Assembly: GCF_032818155.1 (NCBI RefSeq)
Contig: NZ_CP102589.1
Coordinates: 3,768,001 to 3,832,000 of the forward strand
Source: Niallia taxi
GTDB lineage: Bacteria > Bacillota > Bacilli > Bacillales > Cytobacillaceae
Length of the DNA stretch: 64,000 nucleotides
Direction of reading: 5' to 3'
The notes under the pieces are model-generated. The model saw only the letters and a program-made list of their open reading frames with translations. It did not search any database and was not told where the DNA came from. Shown here one piece after another: positions 1-8,474 of the stretch (positions are counted from its first letter, which is position 1; each line of letters starts with the position of its first letter). The position numbers and the translations under genes are program-made.

Positions 1-26
1 TTTAAGACAACAATTTTTTTTAGATG

Positions 27-638
27 CTATTTAATCGCCAATTTATCCATTATCCCGCAGCAAATTGGATGGAACACTTGAATGGCAGGTCCGATTCCAA
101 TCGCAATAATGACTGTTCCAACTCCGATTGGTCCATTAACCATAAAGGCAAAAATCAATGCCAAAATCTCTCCGATTAGCTTGGATGCCATGATATTAAG
201 ACCAAAGCGTTCCTGAAGACTCACCATAAATTCGTCAATGGGATTCAAAGGAAAACTCGCTTGCAAATATAGAGAAATTCCCAGTCCGATAATAACAAGT
301 CCACCAATTAACAGGAGCAGCTGATTCATAAACAGAAAATAATTGAAAACGTTTATAAGATGAGCCATCCAAAAATCAACAAAAAACCCGAGAATAAACA
401 CAGTGAACAATGACAGCAATGCAGGTTTTCTCCTTAGCAAAAGTGCATTAACGAAGATTAGCAGAATCCCGATTATGACAATCCAGCTGCCAATTGTTAA
501 GCCAATTAATGCCGACAAGCCAACATTCAAGGCATCCCAAGGTCCTGCTCCCAAATTCGCTTTAATGGTCAATGTCGCCCCAAATGACAAAATCAACAGC
601 CCAACAACATAAAAAAGGCTACGGTAAAACAAAGCCAT
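27..638 (-). CDS. YczE/YitT-like integral membrane protein
   Basis: This 203-residue protein is almost entirely hydrophobic, with about five predicted membrane segments and a short basic C-terminus. Its N-terminal pattern (GLLILSFGATLTIKANLGAGPWD) resembles the YczE family of Bacillus, whose B. subtilis member is needed for surfactin and bacillaene production by an unknown mechanism. That is family knowledge; nothing here shows a substrate. The start is well placed behind a GGGAGGAG ribosome site. It stands alone, and the gene upstream on the other side (639-1039) is a separate plus-strand transcript. Function unknown; family assignment fairly likely. Confidence 0.75.
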   Translation of the reverse strand: MALFYRSLFYVVGLLILSFGATLTIKANLGAGPWDALNVGLSALIGLTIGSWIVIIGILLIFVNALLLRRKPALLSLFTVFILGFFVDFWMAHLINVFNYFLFMNQLLLLIGGLVIIGLGISLYLQASFPLNPIDEFMVSLQERFGLNIMASKLIGEILALIFAFMVNGPIGVGTVIIAIGIGPAIQVFHPICCGIMDKLAIK

Positions 639-734
639 ATGATAACTCCTCCCTTCATTTAAGCTCGTCTTTTATACATATGCGCTAGTCCCAGAAAACT
701 TGTACAAAAACCTTAAAATTAAATTAACTGAATA

Positions 735-763
735 TTTACATTAATCTAAATTTATATTATAAT
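735..763 (+). promoter_or_regulatory. Sigma-A promoter for a small transcript
   Basis: TTTACA at 735-740 and TATAAT at 758-763 are separated by 17 bases, a near-consensus vegetative promoter. It points at the short ORF at 830-922 and the hairpin at 984-1019, so the three make a complete small transcription unit. Confidence 0.65.
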
Positions 764-829
764 AGGCTTATCAAACAAAAGGAGGGCAGCTAATCACTTC
801 GCTTAATACAAAAGGAGGATAGACCATTT

Positions 830-922
830 TTGACAAAGGACAGTTTAGCATTAACCGTATCTATTAAAGAAAAGTTGGTGGTGGTCCGATGGAAGCGACT
901 TGATTTTGTCCAAGGAACATAA
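830..922 (+). CDS. Putative 30-residue small protein with TTG start
   Basis: A short open frame begins with TTG six bases after a strong AAAGGAGGAT ribosome site and encodes a 30-residue, positively charged peptide (MTKDSLALTVSIKEKL at the start) ending in a TAA stop. A good promoter lies 67 bases upstream and a strong hairpin 60 bases downstream, so transcription is credible. A second GGAGGG motif at 780-785 has no start codon near it. I recognise no family. It could instead be a small RNA in which the frame is accidental. Translation is supported only by the ribosome site. Confidence 0.45.
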   Translation: MTKDSLALTVSIKEKLVVVRWKRLDFVQGT

Positions 923-983
923 GCAAACAATAATTATACTTATTTAGCCTAAATCAAAACGATAAAGGTGATGCCATCTATAA

Positions 984-1030
984 AAAGCCGTCCAGCTGTA
1001 AAGAAAGCTGGACGGCTTTATATTTTTTCT
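984..1030. terminator. Bidirectional intrinsic terminator
   Basis: A 14-bp perfect stem (984-997 with 1006-1019) is followed on the plus strand by a T-rich tail and on the minus strand by TTTTATAG. It lies between the small plus-strand unit and the end of the antiporter gene and could serve both. Confidence 0.85.
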
Positions 1031-1039
1031 AAGGACAGT

Positions 1040-2113
1040 TTACAGCAGGTAGAACCCTACCCCCATAATCAAGTAGGCAGCAAGCAATGTTGCTCCTTCA
1101 AACCAGTTTGTTTCCCCATCATTTGAGATGATAATCATGAGTAAAACAGCAGATGCCATCGAAACCAACTCTGGCAAGCTGAAAACAAGTGACAGGTTTG
1201 TCGGGAACATAAGCGATAGCAATACGAGCAAAGGTGCTACAAACATTGCTACCTGCAAGGTGGAACCAATTGCAATCTCAACAGAAATGTCCATCTTGTT
1301 TTTATATGCCATAAGGACTGCAGAAGCATGTTCTGCTGCATTCCCAACAATCGCGACGATAATAATCCCGATAAACAGCTCTGACCATCCGAACGATTCT
1401 GCAACAATTTCAAATGTATGAACAAGATTTTCGGATATGTAGGCAACCGCCAATGTTGCAAGAGCGAGTATTAGTACACTTCTCTTTACACTCCACTCAG
1501 GCACCTCTTCATGGTGGCTTCCTGCTGCTCCACCCTCTTTATTATTTTCTGTTTGATATACTCCTCGATGTGTAACAAGCTTAAAGAATAGTGCTGCTAA
1601 GTATAACAAAATAAGAATAATGGAAATTCCAATACTTAATGTTAATGTTTCTGATTCGTTCATGGAAATAGAGAAAACCTCTGGAATAACAAATGCAACG
1701 ATGACCGCAAACATCAGCAAGCCTGAATTATGTCTTGCATCAAACACATTATATGTTTGTACCTTGTATTTAAGACCGCCAATAAAAAAGGACAGTCCTG
1801 CAACAAGCAGCAGGTTTCCAAGAACGGAACCTGTCAAGGAAGCCAAAACAACCTCTGTCAGTCCCTCCCTCAAGGCAAAAATCGCAATGATTAATTCGAC
1901 TGCATTTCCAAATGTGGCATTCAGCAAACCGCCAATTCTTGGTCCGGCGACAATCGCCAAGCTTTCTGTCGCTCTCCCCATAAAGCTTGAGAGGGCAATG
2001 ATGGTCAAACAGTATACGATAAACATGAGAATGCTCGGCCAGTGCAGCAATGAGCCAATAACAGATATTGGAACCCCAATGAGGACTGCCAGGGCAAAAA
2101 TTTTATTTACCAC
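1040..2113 (-). CDS. chaA: Calcium/proton antiporter, CAX family (YfkE/ChaA-like)
   Basis: This 357-residue membrane protein belongs to the Ca2+:cation antiporter superfamily and should expel Ca2+ in exchange for protons. The two hallmark repeats are visible: GNAVEL at residues 69-74 and GNAAEH at 257-262, whose acidic residues bind the cation. About eleven membrane segments are split by a hydrophilic acidic loop near residues 185-210, as in the family. Length matches B. subtilis YfkE, a structurally characterised member. The start is GTG behind GGAGTGGGG. The terminator at 984-1019 lies just downstream. Assignment is strong; ion specificity is by family. Confidence 0.88.
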   Translation of the reverse strand: MVNKIFALAVLIGVPISVIGSLLHWPSILMFIVYCLTIIALSSFMGRATESLAIVAGPRIGGLLNATFGNAVELIIAIFALREGLTEVVLASLTGSVLGNLLLVAGLSFFIGGLKYKVQTYNVFDARHNSGLLMFAVIVAFVIPEVFSISMNESETLTLSIGISIILILLYLAALFFKLVTHRGVYQTENNKEGGAAGSHHEEVPEWSVKRSVLILALATLAVAYISENLVHTFEIVAESFGWSELFIGIIIVAIVGNAAEHASAVLMAYKNKMDISVEIAIGSTLQVAMFVAPLLVLLSLMFPTNLSLVFSLPELVSMASAVLLMIIISNDGETNWFEGATLLAAYLIMGVGFYLL

Positions 2114-2263
2114 TTACCCCACTCCTTTTATTTTTAACATTAAAATCTTCCCTGACTTTATTTTTCCTAAACATCATTTTTTCAAACCTTTAACTTCTCA
2201 CAGTTCACAGACCAGTATATTTCAGGTTTATCCAAACCATTCCGTAATATACCAACATTTTCT

Positions 2264-2289
2264 GCTTTTTTGATTAGGAATTAGGGTAT
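2264..2289 (+). promoter_or_regulatory. Candidate sigma-B promoter
   Basis: GCTTTT at 2264-2269 and an exact GGGTAT at 2284-2289 are separated by 14 bases, matching the sigma-B pattern (GTTTAA, 13-15 bases, GGGTAT) with a weaker -35. The gene behind it is a general-stress family member, which supports the reading. Confidence 0.5.
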
Positions 2290-2346
2290 ATAAAATACAG
2301 ATAAACCACCAATACTAACAAGGAATGGAAAGGAGTTTTTTTAATC

Positions 2347-2766
2347 ATGAGTGAAGCATTAAAGACAAAGATACTGGAACTATTCGAAAATCAAAAAACT
2401 GGCACATTAGCGACAATACAGGACCAAAAACCATACAGCCGCTTTATGCTTTTCTTTCACGATGACCTGACACTTTATACAGCAACAAATAAAGAAACAC
2501 ATAAGGTTGATGACATTGGACAAGAACCAAATGTTCATATTCTTTTGGGTGCTCAAGATGCTAACCCTTCTGGTGCATATTGTGAAATCGAGGCAACAGC
2601 CTCTATTGAGGATTCAAAAGATAAAAAAGAAAAATATTGGGATGACTCGCTAAGCAAATGGCTTGGTGGTCCGGATGATCCCAATTATGTGCTATTACAG
2701 TTGAAGCCACAGAAAATTCGTTATTTTGCCGATTCTGCTTCAAAAGCAGAATTGCTTGAATTGTAA
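2347..2766 (+). CDS. ydaG: General stress protein 26 family, FMN-binding split barrel
   Basis: The 139-residue protein resembles B. subtilis YdaG (general stress protein 26), a pyridoxamine-5'-phosphate-oxidase-like split-barrel protein that in this family binds flavin or related cofactors; its reaction is not established. The core strand pattern TGTLATIQDQKPYSRFM and the C-terminal KPQKIRYF segment are typical, and the length is the family's. A GGAAAGGAG ribosome site precedes the ATG. The sigma-B-like promoter at 2264-2289 suggests induction by general stress, as in B. subtilis. A terminator follows at 2778. It is monocistronic. Confidence 0.8.
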   Translation: MSEALKTKILELFENQKTGTLATIQDQKPYSRFMLFFHDDLTLYTATNKETHKVDDIGQEPNVHILLGAQDANPSGAYCEIEATASIEDSKDKKEKYWDDSLSKWLGGPDDPNYVLLQLKPQKIRYFADSASKAELLEL

Positions 2767-2777
2767 AACAAAAAAAC

Positions 2778-2818
2778 AAGCTGCCGCTATTTCTAAAGCG
2801 GCAGCTTTCTTTATTTTA
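2778..2818 (+). terminator. Intrinsic terminator
   Basis: An 11-bp stem (2778-2788 with 2797-2807) is followed by TTCTTTATTTT, directly after the stress gene. Confidence 0.88.
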
Positions 2819-2911
2819 ATGGAAATTTTTTATTGCCAATCCTTCTCTCCTTACGTTACCATTATTTAGGGATACTAAATTTTTTATACAGCTATAAGGA
2901 GCATTTACATA

Positions 2912-4087
2912 ATGACTAACAAAAAGTTTGCAATACTGATCAGCATCGTCAGCATATCTGGCTTCAGCCAAGGGATGCTGCTTCCACTGATTGCTGTTAT
3001 CTTTGAAGGTGACGGGCTGTCTTCGAGTTTAAATGGCTTGAATGCAGTAGGCTTATACATGGGCATCCTGCTCATTTCTCCTTTTATGGAATACCCGCTC
3101 CGAAAATACGGATATAAACCAGCGATTGTTTTTGGCGGGCTGCTCGTTATTTTATCATTAGCTATGTTTCCGCTATGGAAAACATTCTGGTTTTGGTTCT
3201 TTTTGCGTTTGCTTATCGGTATTGGAGATCATGCCCTCCATTTCGCAACACAAACATGGATTACAACTGTTTCCTCAGAAAAAAACAGAGGAAGGAATAT
3301 TTCCTTGTATGGCGTGTTTTTTGGCATTGGATTTGCAGTTGGCCCCCTTATGACACCATTAGTGAAAATAAATGAGGCCATTCCTTTTATACTCTCATCA
3401 GCCTTATGCTTTGCTGCATGGATATTCACCTTGTTCTTGAAGAATGATTTTCCTGAGCAAACAGTTGAGACAAATTCATTTAAAGATACAATTTCTCGTT
3501 TTTCTTCCGCTTTAAAATATGCGTGGGCAGCCTTTCTTCCTCCCCTGGCATATGGTTTTTTGGAATCAAGCCTAAATTCCAGCTTTCCCGTTTACGGGCT
3601 GAGATTGGACTTCCAGCTTTCTGAAATCTCGATTTTATTAACATGCTTTTCCATTGGAGCGATTGTTTTTCAGTTCCCGCTTGGAATATTAAGCGATTCT
3701 TACGGACGAAGAAGAACATTAATTACCATTCTTTTAGTTGGCTTTGTCTGTTTCCTTTCAGCAAGCTTTGTGGAGCAAAGATTTATCGGGCTTGCCATTT
3801 GTCTGTTCATTGCTGGTATGGCAGTTGGGTCCACCTTTTCTCTTGGTGTCAGCTATATGACCGACCTAGTGCCGACAACATTGCTTCCAACTGGAAATTT
3901 GCTGTGTGGAATGGCATTCAGCATCGGCAGCTTAACAGGACCATATCTTGGTGGACTGTTTATTCAATATGTTGAAGATCTCAGCTATTTCCTTGTTATA
4001 AGTACAATGCTGTTGCTATTAGGTTTAATCATTTTTATTTCCGGAAAGCAAAAAGGTCAGAAGCAAGCAAATACAGTCCCAAATTAA
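2912..4087 (+). CDS. MFS transporter (YfkF-like)
   Basis: This 391-residue protein has about twelve membrane segments and major facilitator features: the loop after segment 2 (EYPLRKYGYKPA) and the second-half signature loop DSYGRRRT near residues 265-272. It resembles B. subtilis YfkF, annotated as a putative multidrug exporter, and has the same length. The ATG follows ATAAGGAG. A pair of hairpins follows the stop; the second (4189-4212) looks like its terminator. Substrate unknown; drug efflux is only a family guess. Confidence 0.75.
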   Translation: MTNKKFAILISIVSISGFSQGMLLPLIAVIFEGDGLSSSLNGLNAVGLYMGILLISPFMEYPLRKYGYKPAIVFGGLLVILSLAMFPLWKTFWFWFFLRLLIGIGDHALHFATQTWITTVSSEKNRGRNISLYGVFFGIGFAVGPLMTPLVKINEAIPFILSSALCFAAWIFTLFLKNDFPEQTVETNSFKDTISRFSSALKYAWAAFLPPLAYGFLESSLNSSFPVYGLRLDFQLSEISILLTCFSIGAIVFQFPLGILSDSYGRRRTLITILLVGFVCFLSASFVEQRFIGLAICLFIAGMAVGSTFSLGVSYMTDLVPTTLLPTGNLLCGMAFSIGSLTGPYLGGLFIQYVEDLSYFLVISTMLLLLGLIIFISGKQKGQKQANTVPN

Positions 4088-4147
4088 GGCAAAAGTATAC
4101 CAATTGCTGCTAGTTTATGTTAGGATTAAAATAACTAAATACGAATA

Positions 4148-4178
4148 AAGCACGAAGTCTGATTTTATCAGCGTGCTT
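4148..4178 (+). other. Hairpin between the MFS gene and the metal ATPase
   Basis: A 7-bp stem (4148-4154 with 4172-4178) with an inner 3-bp extension sits 11 bases before a terminator hairpin. It may be part of a leader of the metal ATPase or an extra 3' end structure of the MFS transcript. Confidence 0.4.
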
Positions 4179-4188
4179 ATGAAATTTT

Positions 4189-4225
4189 GCTGTCACCTAT
4201 ACAGGTGGCAGCTTTCGTGTTTTTT
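4189..4225 (+). terminator. Intrinsic terminator or leader attenuator
   Basis: A 10-bp stem with one G-T pair (4189-4198 with 4203-4212) and a four-base loop is followed by TTTCGTGTTTTTT. It terminates the MFS transcript, or attenuates the ATPase leader if transcription starts upstream of it. Confidence 0.8.
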
Positions 4226-4285
4226 AGGGGTAATGAAGCTGATTATCTTTCTCATTAATAATATAAAAAATTAGGAGGAATACCT

Positions 4286-6211
4286 ATGTTGACGGAAACA
4301 AAACCAATCACACAACAAGCACCTGCACCTAAGTCACCCTTGTTAGAAAAGGTCCTGCCACATCTGGAACTGATTGCTGCAGGAATATGCGGGCTGTTGA
4401 TTCTTACAGGCTGGCTGCTTGATCACTATCAATCAGAAGCACTATCCACTATCTCGTATATACTCGCATTTATAATCGGCGGCTTCGCTAAAGCAAAGGA
4501 AGGTATTGAAGAGACGATTGAAAACAAAGCATTAAATGTCGAGATGTTGATGGTGTTTGCTGCTATTGGCTCGGCAATTATTGGCTATTGGACAGAGGGA
4601 GCTGTACTGATCTTTATTTTCGCTGTAAGCGGGGCTCTCGAAACATATACAATGAATAAAAGTCATAAAGAAATATCTGCATTGATGAATCTTCAGCCTG
4701 AAAAGGCATGGAAGGTTATGGCTGATGGTTCAGTAGAGCTTATTCCTGTTGCTTCCCTTTCCATCAATGACCGAATTTTAATAAAGCCAGGCGAAAGGGT
4801 GCCAGCAGATGGAAGGATACTTTCAGGCGAAACGGCAATAGATGAAGCAGCTATAACTGGCGAATCACTGCCTGTAACGAAAAATATTACTGATGAAGTT
4901 TTCGCTGGGACAGTAAATATCAGCGGCTCTGTGACAGTTGAAATAACTAAAAATGCTGATGAAACACTTTTCCAAAAAATTATTGCACTTGTCCAGTCGG
5001 CTCAAAGTGAAAAGTCACCTGCCCAAGCATTTATAGAAAAGTTTGAAGGCACTTATGTAAAGGTAGTGTTAGCCATTGTTGTCATCATGATGTTCCTGCC
5101 TCATTTCGTATTAGGCTGGAGTTGGAATGAAACATTCTACAGAGCGATGATTCTCCTTGTTGTTGCTTCACCTTGCGCACTTGTGGCAAGCATCATGCCT
5201 GCGACTTTGTCTGCCATTTCTAACGGCGCACGAAACGGAATATTGTTTAAAGGCGGCGTCCATTTAGAAAATTTGGCAGCAGTCCAGGCAATTGCCTTTG
5301 ACAAAACAGGAACACTTACAAAAGGAAATCCAACTGTAACTGATATTTATGTGAAGGAAGGCTATAAGAAGGAAACGGTACTCCTTTATGCAGCAAGCAT
5401 TGAAAATCACTCGAATCATCCACTAGCCAAAGCAATCGTGGAGAGTGCAGCTGCAACCCTTCAAAAGCCGCTTTTGGCACTTGCTAATGTTCAAAACAGC
5501 TCTGGTTGGGGCGTCACTGCAAATATTGATGGCGTAGAGTGGAAAATCGGAAAAGCAGATTTTGTGGGGACAAGTGAAGCAAAAAGCTTTCATGCTTCAA
5601 TTTATGACCAGCTATCGCTGGAAGGAAAAACAGTAGTTTTTATTGCAACAAACGACGAAATAATCGCATGTATCGGTTTAAAGGATATTGTCCGCAAAGA
5701 AACACAAGCAGCAATTCAGCTATTGAAGGATTATCAAATTCATACACTTATGCTGACTGGTGACAGTGAAAAGACAGCCCATGCTATTGCCAAGGAAAGC
5801 AGTGTCCATGAGTATATAGCAGAATGTCTGCCAGAACAAAAGGTTGACCATATAAAGGCATTAAAGAATCGATATGGTATGGTGGCTATGGTTGGTGATG
5901 GCATCAATGATGCACCTGCACTTGCCACTGCACAAGTAGGAATTGCAATGGGCGGAGGGACAGATGTGGCCCTTGAGACAGCAGACATTGTTCTTATGAA
6001 GAATGATCTACCAAAAATTGCTGAAGCGATAAAATTATCAAAACGCATGAATAGAATCGTCAAACAAAATGTTGTATTCTCTATCTCTGTCATTATGCTC
6101 CTGATTATTTCTAATCTCTTGCAAGCAGTTGATCTTCCCTTCGGCGTAATCGGCCATGAAGGCAGCACCATTCTTGTCATTCTCAACAGTCTTCGTCTAC
6201 TGCGGAGCTAA
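4286..6211 (+). CDS. zosA: Heavy-metal-transporting P1B ATPase, ZosA-like
   Basis: The 641-residue protein carries the P-type ATPase hallmarks in order: TGES actuator loop at 191-194, SPC membrane motif at 295-297 in place of the usual CPC, phosphorylated Asp339 in DKTGT, and GDGIND hinge at 537-542. There is no N-terminal metal-binding (HMA) domain; the first 30 residues are Pro/Lys rich. This combination and length match B. subtilis ZosA (YkvW), a PerR-controlled Zn2+ importer. Direction and metal here are inferred from that. The ATG follows TTAGGAGGAA. A weak PerR-like box at 4252-4266 matches 10 of 14 defined positions. A shared terminator follows. Confidence 0.82.
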   Translation: MLTETKPITQQAPAPKSPLLEKVLPHLELIAAGICGLLILTGWLLDHYQSEALSTISYILAFIIGGFAKAKEGIEETIENKALNVEMLMVFAAIGSAIIGYWTEGAVLIFIFAVSGALETYTMNKSHKEISALMNLQPEKAWKVMADGSVELIPVASLSINDRILIKPGERVPADGRILSGETAIDEAAITGESLPVTKNITDEVFAGTVNISGSVTVEITKNADETLFQKIIALVQSAQSEKSPAQAFIEKFEGTYVKVVLAIVVIMMFLPHFVLGWSWNETFYRAMILLVVASPCALVASIMPATLSAISNGARNGILFKGGVHLENLAAVQAIAFDKTGTLTKGNPTVTDIYVKEGYKKETVLLYAASIENHSNHPLAKAIVESAAATLQKPLLALANVQNSSGWGVTANIDGVEWKIGKADFVGTSEAKSFHASIYDQLSLEGKTVVFIATNDEIIACIGLKDIVRKETQAAIQLLKDYQIHTLMLTGDSEKTAHAIAKESSVHEYIAECLPEQKVDHIKALKNRYGMVAMVGDGINDAPALATAQVGIAMGGGTDVALETADIVLMKNDLPKIAEAIKLSKRMNRIVKQNVVFSISVIMLLIISNLLQAVDLPFGVIGHEGSTILVILNSLRLLRS

Positions 6212-6218
6212 CAAAAAA

Positions 6219-6250
6219 GCAGCCACTATGTAAGTGGCTGCTCTTTTATT
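6219..6250. terminator. Bidirectional intrinsic terminator
   Basis: A 9-bp GC-rich stem (6219-6227 with 6233-6241) has CTTTTATTT on the plus side and a run of six T on the minus side. It separates zosA from the converging 28-residue gene. Confidence 0.88.
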
Positions 6251-6336
6251 TAGTGATAACCGTTTTGTCCATTTGATGAACCGGATGTTTTATGTTTTGG
6301 CTTACTTTTGCTGTTTTGTTTAGTCTTTTTGCCCAT
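6250..6336 (-). CDS. Putative 28-residue lysine-rich small protein
   Basis: A short frame starts with ATG behind a GGGGTGAT ribosome site, six bases away, and encodes 28 residues (MGKKTKQNSKSKPKHKT, then a Ser/Gly/Asn-rich tail ending GYH). The composition, rich in Lys, Asn, Gln and Ser and without hydrophobic residues, resembles minor small acid-soluble spore proteins of Bacillus, but I cannot match a named one. It ends at the shared terminator at 6219-6241, which makes a discrete transcript plausible. A TATAAT-like box lies near 6400 without a clear -35. Confidence 0.5.
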   Translation of the reverse strand: MGKKTKQNSKSKPKHKTSGSSNGQNGYH

Positions 6337-6437
6337 TGCTATCACCCCGTTATAATAATTTCCCCAAGCTTATTTTATGTTTTCTGGTCATTATTATAAG
6401 AGGTAAAATGCGGTCTTTTTGCACATATGCTGGCAAT

Positions 6438-7259
6438 TTAGCAAGGCTTCTTCTTACGGCTTGTGAATATCGCGTTGACAATTCCGCCAATGATGATAAT
6501 AATTCCAGTTAAATAAAACCAGATCATTAGCACGATAATTGCACCAATCCCGCCATATGTTGCTGAATAGTTGCCGAAATTACCTACATAAAAGGAAAAG
6601 CCCAGTGATACAAGCACCCACCCTATTGATGCAAAAAGGGCACCAGGAATGGCACTTACACAAGTGATTTTCTTGTTTGGAGCTACCCAATATAATGCAA
6701 GGAAAACAATAAATAAGATGACAGGAGACACTAAAAAGCGCAGTGCTCTCCAAACACTTAAAAACTCATCCGATAAATTGAATTGGGAAAACAAAAACAC
6801 ACCTATCTGCTCTCCAAACACTGGCAGCAGCAATGCGATTACCACAACAGCAATCATACCTAGTGTTAATACAACAGACATGGCTCTTGCCACAATAAAG
6901 GAACGTGTTTCTTCTACTTCATATGCTTTATTGAGTGCCTTGATAATCGCATTCAACCCATTTGAAGCAGACCAAATTGTTGCAATGATACCAAAGGAAA
7001 GCAATGTCCCGTTTCTGCTGAGAACTTGCTCCAGGTTTGTTTCAATGATATCCATACTATCGCCTGGAGCAAATTGTGAAATCAAATTTAACAAATCATC
7101 CTTTGTGATTGGCAAATACGGCAATAATGTCATCATAAAAATGATCAGCGGAAAAATTGAAAGTAAAAAGTAATACGCGAGCTGTGCCGCAAGATCAAAC
7201 ACATCATCATTTTTTATTTTTACTGCTAATTGCTTCACAAAACTAGTTGCCTCTCCCAT
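6438..7259 (-). CDS. yfkH: YihY/BrkB family inner membrane protein (YfkH)
   Basis: This 273-residue protein has six predicted membrane segments and the YihY (formerly BrkB/RNase BN) pattern, including LAYYFLLSIFPLIIFM near the N-terminus and YWVAPNKK before segment 5. It matches B. subtilis YfkH. The family's function is unsettled; the early RNase BN annotation was wrong. I place the start at the ATG at 7259 (MGEATSFV) because AGGTGGGG precedes it; the longer frame would start at a GTG inside that ribosome site. It is the last of three same-strand genes ordered as yfkJ-yfkI-yfkH in B. subtilis. Confidence 0.8.
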   Translation of the reverse strand: MGEATSFVKQLAVKIKNDDVFDLAAQLAYYFLLSIFPLIIFMMTLLPYLPITKDDLLNLISQFAPGDSMDIIETNLEQVLSRNGTLLSFGIIATIWSASNGLNAIIKALNKAYEVEETRSFIVARAMSVVLTLGMIAVVVIALLLPVFGEQIGVFLFSQFNLSDEFLSVWRALRFLVSPVILFIVFLALYWVAPNKKITCVSAIPGALFASIGWVLVSLGFSFYVGNFGNYSATYGGIGAIIVLMIWFYLTGIIIIIGGIVNAIFTSRKKKPC

Positions 7260-7381
7260 AAACCCCACCTGCCTATTTGTCGGTTTAGCTAATATTGTTC
7301 TTTTCCCCTACTTCCCGCAAGGACAAACCTGTTCTTTATAATATCCTCTTAGGACAGGCATTAGCTACAAAAGTCTAGGGT

Positions 7382-7777
7382 TTAGTGTGTATACTGAGGC
7401 AAGTACTGTGTGCTTGAAGTGCTTGATATGCTTGATGTTAATCCATGCGGCTTGTACTCCTCCTCATGTATACTGTCTGAAGTGAAAGCATCCTTCGTTT
7501 CCTTCACAATGCTTGCGATTGTCGGTGTAACCTCTTTTAGCTCCTCGACCTTTTCCATAATAAATGCAACATCGCTAGAAACCTTCTCAGCTGTTAGCTT
7601 TACCTTTTCAGATGTATCTGTGATACTTGAGCTCATTGAGTCAAAATCGGTGAAGGAGGATTTTAGATTCCTCATTTTGTACATAGAATTCTTCCTCGTT
7701 TGTTTATCAAGCATACTTAAAGAAGCTCCTATCAAACCGCCTAATAAAATCCCTTTCACTAAGCTAATCTGTGCCAT
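7382..7777 (-). CDS. YtxH-like general stress/membrane-anchored protein (YfkI position)
   Basis: The 131-residue product begins with a glycine-rich hydrophobic segment (VKGILLGGLIGASLSML) and continues as a charged, probably helical region, the layout of YtxH-domain proteins. It lies between the yfkJ and yfkH homologues, where B. subtilis has yfkI, so it is probably the counterpart, but sequence alone does not prove it. The start at 7777 (MAQISLVK) is preferred over 7783 because GGAAGG is too close to the first ATG. The tail is rich in Ser and Thr. Function unknown. Confidence 0.65.
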   Translation of the reverse strand: MAQISLVKGILLGGLIGASLSMLDKQTRKNSMYKMRNLKSSFTDFDSMSSSITDTSEKVKLTAEKVSSDVAFIMEKVEELKEVTPTIASIVKETKDAFTSDSIHEEEYKPHGLTSSISSTSSTQYLPQYTH

Positions 7778-7809
7778 ATGCATCTTCCTTCCATTTAGAA
7801 TTTAGATAA

Positions 7810-8283
7810 TTACAAATGGTATTTATTCCTGATGCTTCTCAGCAATCCCCTACAACCATCTGTTACCATCTTGTATACCTCATCAAAGTTGCCAGTATAA
7901 TAAGGGTCAGGTACTTCTTCATATACCCGATTTTCTGCAAAATCCATCAGTAAATGGACTTCAATTTCTTCGAGTTGTTCATTTAAAAGCCTGATATTTT
8001 CCCGATTGCTGTTATCCATCGCAATTAAATAGTCGAAGCTGTCCAAATCAGCTATTTGCAGCTGCCTTGCCAATATTCCTGTATCGCTAATCAAGTTCTT
8101 TTTCAATATTTCTCTTGTTCCTTGATGCGGCGGATTCCCTGTATGCCATCCGCCAGTACCTGCTGAATCGCATGTAATGTGGTCTTGCAGCTTTTCTTTT
8201 TTGACAAGATCCCGAAATATTGCCTCTGCCATTGGTGACCGACAAATATTTCCTAGGCAAATAAATAACACACGAACTTCCAT
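7810..8283 (-). CDS. yfkJ: Low-molecular-weight protein-tyrosine phosphatase (YfkJ)
   Basis: The 157-residue enzyme has the LMW-PTP active loop CLGNICRS near the N-terminus, with nucleophile Cys9 and Arg15, and the DPYY motif (VPDPYYTGNF) carrying the general acid Asp. It hydrolyses phosphotyrosine esters in the cytoplasm; B. subtilis YfkJ is a characterised member implicated in ethanol-stress resistance. The start at 8283 (MEVRVLFIC) follows TGGAGGAAAA; an upstream in-frame ATG at 8316 would add 11 residues not usual in the family. It heads the yfkJ-yfkI-yfkH cluster. Confidence 0.9.
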   Translation of the reverse strand: MEVRVLFICLGNICRSPMAEAIFRDLVKKEKLQDHITCDSAGTGGWHTGNPPHQGTREILKKNLISDTGILARQLQIADLDSFDYLIAMDNSNRENIRLLNEQLEEIEVHLLMDFAENRVYEEVPDPYYTGNFDEVYKMVTDGCRGLLRSIRNKYHL

Positions 8284-8474
8284 CTTATTTTTCCTCCATT
8301 TCATAAGAACATACATTAATTCCTAACAGCATGTTTTGTTTTAGCTTATCTTAATTTGCTTCATTTTGAAAAGACAAATATGAATTGACATTTGTTCGTG
8401 CACATGAAAAGATAGAAAAAAAGTGGGACAAAAGATTTGCTTGATCTAAGATCCTGCAAAAAGGAGAGATTTTT

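Noticed and set aside
1620..2273. 217-codon plus-strand frame opposite the antiporter gene
   Set aside because: It lies antisense to the strong CAX gene, has no ribosome site and encodes low-complexity Thr/Ser/Pro sequence.
4252..4266. PerR box before zosA
   Set aside because: Only 10 of 14 defined positions match in AT-rich sequence, so it was left as a hint rather than a feature.
5740..6186. 148-codon minus-strand frame inside zosA
   Set aside because: Shadow of the ATPase; its residues are those expected from reading its codons backward.
7297..7337. Two GTTCTTT motifs upstream of yfkH as SinR sites
   Set aside because: Single heptamers are common in AT-rich DNA and lack the paired spacing seen at the Sin island.
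8385..8416. Promoter for yfkK with TTGACA
   Set aside because: The only -10-like sequence is at unsuitable spacing.
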